Position numbers and translations under genes: made by a program. The notes below the pieces were generated by a model. That model saw nothing but the letters and a program-made list of their open reading frames with translations. It was not told the origin of the DNA and did not search any database. A stretch of DNA of 27,535 nt from JBAZBO01 sp041671425. GTDB taxonomy: Bacteria; Patescibacteriota; WWE3; UBA101185; UBA10185. Where the stretch lies: positions 1 to 27,535 of the forward strand of contig JBAZBO010000004.1 of the NCBI GenBank assembly GCA_041671425.1, given 5' to 3'. Shown piece after piece: positions 22,607 to 27,535 of this stretch (position 1 is the stretch's first letter; every line of letters begins with the position of its first letter).

Positions 22607-24385
22607 TTCGTGCCAGGTGATTATGTCTGGCCTTAGATTTTCCACCATTTCTCTTGTTTTCTCATAACTTTCCAGATCGATCCTTTTTTCATATCTTGCT
22701 ATGTCTACCAAAGTTCCTGCGTCTGTGGGGTACTCGTTCTTTAATGTAGCGAAATAATTCACAGCGATAGGAAGGTATTTGGAGTCTGTGTTATCACTTC
22801 CTTCCGGAAGTTTGATGTCCCTTACGGCTAGAAAGAAATATAAAGGTATTACATCCCTCTTAGTTGCTAGATTTCCTGGGTTCAAAGCGTAGGCCTTCTC
22901 AATGTTTTCTAAAGCCAAAGCTTTTGCTTCAGGGGATTCCGCACTTTTGGCAGTGTAGATCCTAGCGGCCTGTTTTGGGTAATTTGGTTCGTTGGGGTTC
23001 TTTTTTACTGCCTTGGTTATATAACTAAGGGAAAGGTCCAATTTGTTCTCTTTGAATTTAGTCATAGACATCACCAGATCCACGTCTGCCGAGTAGTAGG
23101 TTAGAGCTTTATACATGATGAGAAAAGTGAGGGGTATAAATATTAATCCTGTGATTTTAGGAAGTCTCACCTCTTTTGTTTTATCCTCCTTGGAGGAATA
23201 AGCCAGCCATATCCAAAATAGCACTGCAGTAGGTACTACTGGCCACCCAAAGAGATTAGTTACTGCGTAACCCGCAATTCCAGGCAAGAAAGGGTTTTTC
23301 CTGCTCTGCCAAAGTGTCACCACACAAAGTATTAGACCGATTATTCCCACCTCGCTCCATAATTCCAAATAATAATTATGAGGTTTGTTGATAATAAAAT
23401 CCCATTCTGAAGAGTAGTTTAGATCCTTTGGTCTGAATTTCTGGAACTCATAAGGAAATGTTTGTGGTCCTGAACCGATTAGGAATATCTTGGGTCTTGA
23501 CTTGATAAGGTCCAAAGTGCCCCGCCAGGCAGAGAACCTTATAAACCCAGGATCCGATAGGGCATGTTCATCAGACGCACTCGCTTGTCTTATGAGAGTG
23601 AGTTGACCACTGATATCTATCCAAAGATCTGATAGTTTTTCTTTGAAGATGCCCGGGCTGGTCAGAGCAATAAAAAGTGTTATCAGGGAAATCACAGCCA
23701 GGCTTTTTTTTGGAAAAGGTTTGATACGTAGGAATGTTGCAATGATTGCTACCAAGAAACCTAAGATGCCTGATAGGGAGTAGGTGAACCACAGGCTGGA
23801 AAAGGCCAGAGCGTAGAGTACTATCATCTTTCTGTCGCCTTCTATGTATCTTTCGATCATGATAGGAATCAGCATGACCATGTACGCAGCCAGCCAGTTG
23901 GGTTGGCCTAATGTGGCATAAGCCCTTTCTGTACCGCTGAAGTGTTGGAAGATGGAGTAAAGAGTTATGGGTATTGCAGAAAGTAGAGGTATCTCTATAG
24001 CCAGTTTCTTGTAGCTCTCCTTTTTGTTCAGCACTACGATGTAGATTCCGAATAGGATCAGTGTTGATATCAAACCCCCATTGAACCTGGAGTAGTATCC
24101 CCAAAGCGAGGTATAACGATGGGAGGATAATATTGTAGCTACACCACTTATTAGTACGAATAGAACTACATATGTATTGGGTATTGTCAGAGTAGTTTTT
24201 CTTCCAATTCTGCCAAGGATGAAAAGAAGGATCATCAGACCACCTACCACGTATAAAGCCGTGGTTTTAGGGAATTCATATAGTTCTTTGGTTCCGCCGC
24301 CAAAGAAGATCGGGATGAACAACAGGATATAGAACAAGTATCTGCTGATCTTTCCAATGTCATTCATTGACGTTTTGTTTGGCAT
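22595..24385 (-). CDS. O-antigen ligase/Wzy-like membrane protein with C-terminal helical repeats
   Basis: 596 residues. Ten or more membrane segments span about residues 12-430. Motifs typical of the O-antigen ligase/polymerase (Wzy_C/WaaL) family are present: GYYSRFNGGLIS, GTERAYATLGQPNWLAAYMV, GSGPQTFPYEFQKFRP, and NKPHNYYLELWSEVGIIGL with the family's conserved histidine. The C-terminal soluble part (about 450-590) contains TPR-like helices (KPNEPNYPKQAARIYTAK, ENIEKAYALNPGNLATKRD). Likely role is polymerising or ligating surface glycans outside the membrane, or O-glycosylating proteins. ATG at 24385 is preferred to an upstream one that overlaps the divergent gene, because an extended -10 ends 9 nt before it. 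Confidence 0.87.
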   Translation of the reverse strand: MPNKTSMNDIGKISRYLFYILLFIPIFFGGGTKELYEFPKTTALYVVGGLMILLFILGRIGRKTTLTIPNTYVVLFVLISGVATILSSHRYTSLWGYYSRFNGGLISTLILFGIYIVVLNKKESYKKLAIEIPLLSAIPITLYSIFQHFSGTERAYATLGQPNWLAAYMVMLIPIMIERYIEGDRKMIVLYALAFSSLWFTYSLSGILGFLVAIIATFLRIKPFPKKSLAVISLITLFIALTSPGIFKEKLSDLWIDISGQLTLIRQASASDEHALSDPGFIRFSAWRGTLDLIKSRPKIFLIGSGPQTFPYEFQKFRPKDLNYSSEWDFIINKPHNYYLELWSEVGIIGLILCVVTLWQSRKNPFLPGIAGYAVTNLFGWPVVPTAVLFWIWLAYSSKEDKTKEVRLPKITGLIFIPLTFLIMYKALTYYSADVDLVMSMTKFKENKLDLSLSYITKAVKKNPNEPNYPKQAARIYTAKSAESPEAKALALENIEKAYALNPGNLATKRDVIPLYFFLAVRDIKLPEGSDNTDSKYLPIAVNYFATLKNEYPTDAGTLVDIARYEKRIDLESYEKTREMVENLRPDIITWHESFR

Positions 24386-24387
24386 AC

Positions 24388-24403
24388 TGCTATTATCATA
24401 ACA
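24388..24403. promoter_or_regulatory. Face-to-face overlapping promoters
   Basis: Only 25 bp separate the divergent starts (24385 minus, 24411 plus). Plus strand: TGC-TATTAT (hexamer 24391-24396), 14 nt before its ATG. Minus strand: TGT-TATGAT (hexamer 24400-24395), 9 nt before its ATG. The two hexamers share 2 bp, so both promoters cannot be occupied at once. Confidence 0.6.
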
Positions 24404-24410
24404 GCCTGCC

Positions 24411-24977
24411 ATGTTTTCTAAAATTCTAGTAAAACTTATAGATCAGTCTGTCATACCAGCGATCCTTCTTTTAACTGCTCGTATAGTGTCAGTTGTTCTG
24501 ATCAGCAGGAATCTTGGTATACAGTATAGCCTTGGAGCTTCGGGTTTTGAGTTCGCCTCACAATCGGATTATGTCTTGGTAAATTCATACTCTACCTTAT
24601 TGATGGTTGTGGTCTTGGCACTAGGTTTGTTCTACATAATCCTAAAGTCCTTGGTGTTCCATGAATCGCATATATCGCCAAGACTTACTGCCAAGCTCTT
24701 CTCTCTTCGTTTACCTGCCTTCATCCAAAACTCATTTGAATTATTCTCACAAGGAGTGGTGTGGCTCTCGTATTTGTTCCTTCTGATGCTAGTCTCTGGT
24801 GTCATGTCCCTTTTTGACCTGATGTTCTCCTGGGTGTTCTACGTTTCCCTGGTCTTATCAGTTGTGGCCACTTCTATCATAGTGCTGGATGTTGAAAAGG
24901 AGGTTAGGTTGTCAGATGAGGCAAAGGAAGGTTCTGAGGGAGATATTTCGTTAAACTACGGAGACGATTATGAATGA
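24411..24977 (+). CDS. Four-span membrane protein, unknown function
   Basis: 188 residues. Hydrophobic segments at about 13-33, 55-82, 104-135 and 137-158 are followed by an acidic cytosolic-type tail (EAKEGSEGDISLNYGDDYE). No known family recognised. It is the first gene of a two-gene unit: its stop overlaps the start of a small exported protein by 8 nt. The predicted leader from the -10 at 24391-24396 is about 7 nt. Confidence 0.72.
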   Translation: MFSKILVKLIDQSVIPAILLLTARIVSVVLISRNLGIQYSLGASGFEFASQSDYVLVNSYSTLLMVVVLALGLFYIILKSLVFHESHISPRLTAKLFSLRLPAFIQNSFELFSQGVVWLSYLFLLMLVSGVMSLFDLMFSWVFYVSLVLSVVATSIIVLDVEKEVRLSDEAKEGSEGDISLNYGDDYE

Positions 24978-25167
24978 AAAGATAAGTAGCTTTCTTGTCA
25001 ATTCTGTTCTGACGGTATTGCTTATTGGTATATTGATCCTGCCGGCTGCTTCAGCTGGATTGTTGGGAGTAGGTAAAGGGGAACAGGTACTTTCAGCCCA
25101 AAGCGCGCAGGAAGATCCACTAGTTGAACAGACACCACCTGCCGTCAATATCAAACCTTCCAGATAA
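24970..25167 (+). CDS. Small exported protein with signal peptide
   Basis: 65 residues. Residues 1-29 form a classic signal peptide: NEK, a hydrophobic core (VLTVLLIGILILP) and an AASA cleavage site before GLLG. The mature part of about 36 residues is Gln/Pro-rich, with no cysteine. The start lies in the 8-nt overlap ATGAATGA with the upstream membrane protein, implying coupled translation. It ends 5 bp before the convergent prenyltransferase stop. Function unknown; it might be released or held at the membrane by its partner. Confidence 0.65.
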   Translation: MNEKISSFLVNSVLTVLLIGILILPAASAGLLGVGKGEQVLSAQSAQEDPLVEQTPPAVNIKPSR

Positions 25168-25172
25168 CTTAT

Positions 25173-26114
25173 TTACGAGGGTAAGACGTATATTATCAAG
25201 CTAACGGCCATTCCCCAAAGTAGTACCGCGGTCAATAGTGGTTTGTCTGAGAGAAGGACTCTTTCTGGGGATTCCGCGTCCTCCTTTTCGTATATAACGT
25301 AAAGATAGCGAGCTACACCATAGATTACTATGGGGATGGTTAGCATCATCCACTTTGGGTTTCTAAGAATAGAAGGAAGTACCTCTTTAATGCTTTCAGA
25401 TACGACCCTGGGGGACACTTGAAAGGTGAATAGGGAGTAGGTGAGTATACAGAAGGCTGATGACATTGAGATCATGCTGTCCAATAAAGTATCGGGGTAA
25501 TGCCTCAAAGTTTCTCTTGTTTCAGTCTCACTAGACTCCCCCAAATGTTTTTTCAATATGGTTTTTTCTGACCTTCTTTTTCCAAAAGCCATCAGAAGAG
25601 AAAGTCCCACAGTAGTAAGTACCAGCCATGAAGACAATGAGGTGTTAGAGGCGAAACCCCCAGCAAATACTCTAAGTACGAAACCGGATGCCACAAAAAG
25701 TGAGTCCAAGATGATAATGTTTCTGAAATGGACGGAGTAACTGAACTGCAGAACTATGTATGCAACCACTGCAAATCCAAAGAAAGTGCCAACGGTTGAG
25801 AATGAAAGTATCAGTGACCCAATTATCAAGCCGAGAGCCACCACCCAGGCCAATTTCTTGGAAAGCTTTCCAGATGCGATTGGTCTATTCTTCTTGATGG
25901 GATGGGTTCTGTCCTTAGGGGCGTCTATTATGTCGTTTACGAAGTAAGCCCCCGAAGAGACCATACAGAATGCTACGAATGCCAGTGCAGTAGGAAACAA
26001 TATATCTTTATCAAGTATCTGACCAGCAAATACGGCGGCGGCAAACACACTAAAATTTTTCAGCCACTGCCTGGGTCTAGCTGTTCTTATGATCTGATAT
26101 ATAGCGTTGAACAC
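25173..26114 (-). CDS. UbiA-family prenyltransferase, decaprenyl-phosphate phosphoribosyltransferase-like
   Basis: 313 residues with about nine membrane segments. The first aspartate-rich motif is NDIIDAPKDRTHPIKKNRP, as in DPPR synthase (Rv3806c-like), which transfers phosphoribose from PRPP to a polyprenyl phosphate, the first step to arabinofuranosyl donors. The RPRQWLKNFSVFAA start and YSVHFRNIIILDSLFVASGF (second motif region) also fit that branch. The product would feed envelope glycan synthesis at the cytosolic face. The start is a GTG, 7 nt after TATTAT (26127-26122), leaderless. Family is sure; the DPPR function is probable. Confidence 0.87.
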   Translation of the reverse strand: MFNAIYQIIRTARPRQWLKNFSVFAAAVFAGQILDKDILFPTALAFVAFCMVSSGAYFVNDIIDAPKDRTHPIKKNRPIASGKLSKKLAWVVALGLIIGSLILSFSTVGTFFGFAVVAYIVLQFSYSVHFRNIIILDSLFVASGFVLRVFAGGFASNTSLSSWLVLTTVGLSLLMAFGKRRSEKTILKKHLGESSETETRETLRHYPDTLLDSMISMSSAFCILTYSLFTFQVSPRVVSESIKEVLPSILRNPKWMMLTIPIVIYGVARYLYVIYEKEDAESPERVLLSDKPLLTAVLLWGMAVSLIIYVLPS

Positions 26115-26121
26115 TAACTAG

Positions 26122-26127
26122 ATAATA
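26122..26127 (-). promoter_or_regulatory. Prenyltransferase gene -10 (leaderless)
   Basis: The minus strand reads TATTAT, 7 nt before the GTG start, in the 37-nt gap behind the response-regulator gene. Read-through from that gene is also possible. Confidence 0.5.
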
Positions 26128-26151
26128 TTGGGTTTATGGTCCACATGCAAA

Positions 26152-26811
26152 TCATCTAAGAACGTATCCGGATGAGTAGACTGATTCTATCTTTATGTCT
26201 GCGGGAAGTTTTTTTCTCAATCTGCTGATATACACATCAAGTATATTGGATTGGATCTCCTCATACTTCTGCCAGGTTGATGCAATAATCCTGGCTCTGC
26301 TTACAGTTCTATTGCTGCTTTTTACCAGCAGCAATATTATGTCGAATTCTTTGTTTGAAAGATGCAGAATGGTCTCACCAATCCTGCACACCCTACTTTT
26401 TACATCTAGTGTCAGGTTTTTATATGAGTAGCAAGTACCCGTAATTGGGGGACTGACGTTTCTTCTCATAACTGCGCGGATCCTGGCCAGAAGCTCGGGT
26501 GCTCTGAACGGCTTTGTGATGTAGTCGTCAGCCCCAGCGTCAAGGGAGCTGACTTTATAGGGGATCTTGGTCTCTCCGGTCATGAATATTACTGGAAGTT
26601 GTGGGGTTGTACCTTTGATCATCCTGCAAACTTCCCTGCCATCCATATCAGGTAGGTACAGATCTATTATGCAAAGATCGTGGGTACCAGATGTAGCCAT
26701 CAAGCACCCATCCTCGCCTGAGAATGCTATATCCACGCTAAATTGTGTGTTTAGAGCGTCCTTGAGTGTCTGAGCAAATATGATGTCGTCTTCTATGACT
26801 AATATCCTCAT
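26152..26811 (-). CDS. OmpR/PhoB-type response regulator
   Basis: 219 residues. Receiver domain 1-118 with the acidic pocket D8/D9, phospho-acceptor D50 (LCIIDLYLPDMDG), the Thr switch in IFMTGET, and Lys in ADDYITKPFR. The C-terminal winged helix (about 128-219) includes LSNKEFDIILLLVKS and ILDVYISRLRKKL, ending SVYSSGYVL. It is a DNA-binding transcription factor activated by phosphorylation. No histidine kinase is encoded in the window, so it is an orphan here. Its -10 TATAAT (26831-26826) lies 14 nt before the ATG, leader about 7 nt. Confidence 0.95.
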   Translation of the reverse strand: MRILVIEDDIIFAQTLKDALNTQFSVDIAFSGEDGCLMATSGTHDLCIIDLYLPDMDGREVCRMIKGTTPQLPVIFMTGETKIPYKVSSLDAGADDYITKPFRAPELLARIRAVMRRNVSPPITGTCYSYKNLTLDVKSRVCRIGETILHLSNKEFDIILLLVKSSNRTVSRARIIASTWQKYEEIQSNILDVYISRLRKKLPADIKIESVYSSGYVLR

Positions 26812-26821
26812 CTGTGCTGAA

Positions 26822-26850
26822 TTGAATTATAGCTTTTGGGGGTATATATT
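26822..26850. promoter_or_regulatory. Divergent overlapping promoters (response regulator / membrane protein)
   Basis: Plus strand: TTGAAT (26822-26827), 17 bp, TATATT (26845-26850), 12 nt before the ATG at 26863. Minus strand: TATAAT (26831-26826), 14 nt before the ATG at 26811. The plus -35 and the minus -10 share 2 bp, so transcription of the two genes is likely mutually exclusive. Confidence 0.6.
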
Positions 26851-26862
26851 TGTACCTACGTT

Positions 26863-27333
26863 ATGTTGCTTACTCCACACACTTTTGTAGGAATAGCCAT
26901 TGGGGCCTCGGTTAATGACCCTGTGCTGGCTCCCATTCTTTCTTTTGGGATGCACTTTTTGGGTGATCTTGTACCTCACTGGGATTTTTTCTCCAATACC
27001 GATAAGGAACAGAGGAGAAAAGGTTGGAGGCCAATAGCGGTGATGCTTGATCTAGCCTTTGGTGTTGCTGTAGGAGTGGCCTCGGTACTGTATGCTTTGT
27101 GGGTTTTAAAAATGCCAAGCATGGCATTGACCATCCTCATCTGTTGTTTGACCTCTGTACTGCCTGATATCTTGGAAGCCCCTTATATTTACTCTAGTAA
27201 GGATCCGTTTCCTTTTATTACAGGTGTTCAGAGAAAGATGCAATTCCAGGCAAAACTGCCTTGGGGAGTGCTCACTCAGCTTCTGGTGATTGGGGTTTCC
27301 TTATTAGTGATCTCAAATTCAATGCTACGATAA
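26863..27333 (+). CDS. Integral membrane protein, possibly DUF457/YdjM-like metal-dependent hydrolase
   Basis: 156 residues with about four membrane segments. Short polar motifs punctuate them: LLTPHTFVGIAIG at the start, HFLGDLVPHWDF (His and Asp residues spaced as in metal sites), and VLPDILEAP. This pattern recalls membrane-bound metal-dependent hydrolases of the DUF457 kind, but I cannot confirm it. ATG at 26863 is chosen over TTG at 26836, which lies before the -10. The 3' end overlaps the next, convergent gene by 62 nt. Confidence 0.68.
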   Translation: MLLTPHTFVGIAIGASVNDPVLAPILSFGMHFLGDLVPHWDFFSNTDKEQRRKGWRPIAVMLDLAFGVAVGVASVLYALWVLKMPSMALTILICCLTSVLPDILEAPYIYSSKDPFPFITGVQRKMQFQAKLPWGVLTQLLVIGVSLLVISNSMLR

Positions 27334-27535
27334 AAAACGCTGCCAAGCCCATGAAGGTGAGAGCAGTTTGTACTGACTGCTTTTCGGCTGATATAAGTCC
27401 AAAGACCCCACATATCATAGTGGCTCCCCAATAGAAAATGGCTACCTTTTGTGGTTTCCAACCTCTGTCTAGGAGCAGATGATGCAGGTGGCCCCTGTCT
27501 CCCTTCAATGGATTTTTCTTCTGGATGATCCTTCT
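27272..27535 (-). CDS. C-terminus of a WecA/TagO/MraY-type glycosyl-1-phosphate transferase (5' end outside window)
   Basis: The minus frame is open to the window edge (RRIIQKKNPLKGDRGHLHHL). The DRGHLHHLLLDRG motif is the C-terminal signature of polyprenyl-phosphate N-acetylhexosamine-1-phosphate transferases, followed by two membrane segments (about 33-53 and 57-77). The enzyme would start lipid-linked glycan synthesis on the cytosolic face. 87 codons are visible; the start is missing. The TTG at 27508 is not the true start. The 3' end overlaps the converging gene by 62 nt. Confidence 0.85.
   Translation of the reverse strand, partial: RRIIQKKNPLKGDRGHLHHLLLDRGWKPQKVAIFYWGATMICGVFGLISAEKQSVQTALTFMGLAAFFIVALNLRSLIRKPQSPEAE

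Overview
This window reads as a compact bacterial chromosome segment, most likely from the Candidate Phyla Radiation (Patescibacteria; Microgenomates- or Katanobacteria-like is a low-confidence guess). Reasons: genes are tightly packed, often with overlapping ends; many are short membrane proteins with no assignable family; several core proteins are reduced (an 88-residue thioredoxin, an AlaRS that stops after its editing domain); a DUF4012 protein and paired FemAB-like proteins are present. TGA is used as an ordinary stop, so the Gracilibacteria/SR1 code does not apply. I see no phage, transposase, integron or CRISPR array.

Layout. 1-2772 (+): the 3' part of dnaK with its terminator, then a zinc-finger-less dnaJ under its own promoter. 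2769-4054 (-): a trx-gap operon. 4101-5554 (-): three single-gene units (two membrane proteins and a two-CxxC protein). 5721-6751 (+): rmuC, broken by a one-base frameshift. 6768-7224 (-): two very small membrane proteins. 7225-7553: no long gene, but a promoter, a 26-codon micro-ORF with Shine-Dalgarno, and a hairpin. 7554-10400 (+): a UvrD-type helicase fused to a PD-(D/E)XK/Fe-S nuclease. 10397-15419 (-): two FemAB-like transferases, then an SDR-DUF4012 fusion. 15503-17362 (+): an overlapping operon of a Wzz-like protein, RNase H and a nucleotidyltransferase-like protein. 17421-21391 (-): groEL, groES, alaS and tRNA-Cys. 21458-27535: a cell-surface block with PEGA/SH3 protein, O-antigen-ligase-like protein, small membrane and secreted proteins, a UbiA/DPPR-synthase-like prenyltransferase, an OmpR-type response regulator, a possible DUF457-like membrane protein and the end of a WecA/MraY-type transferase.

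Two functional themes stand out: protein folding (dnaK, dnaJ, groES, groEL, with a CIRCE operator at groES and a weaker one at dnaJ, so HrcA control is likely) and envelope/polysaccharide assembly (FemAB pair, Wzz-like, Wzy-like, DPPR-like, WecA-like, DUF4012 fusion).

The most striking global feature is promoter architecture. At eleven transcription units, on both strands, a recognisable -10 hexamer, often in extended TGn form, ends only 6-9 nt before the start codon (ATG or GTG). This predicts leaderless or nearly leaderless mRNAs. Three further units have -10 to start gaps of 12-14 nt. A second class (trx, groES, groEL and the two small membrane proteins at 6768 and 7000) has clear Shine-Dalgarno sequences and, where a promoter is visible, normal leaders. 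alaS follows tRNA-Cys by only 6 nt, so tRNA processing itself could create its near-leaderless mRNA.
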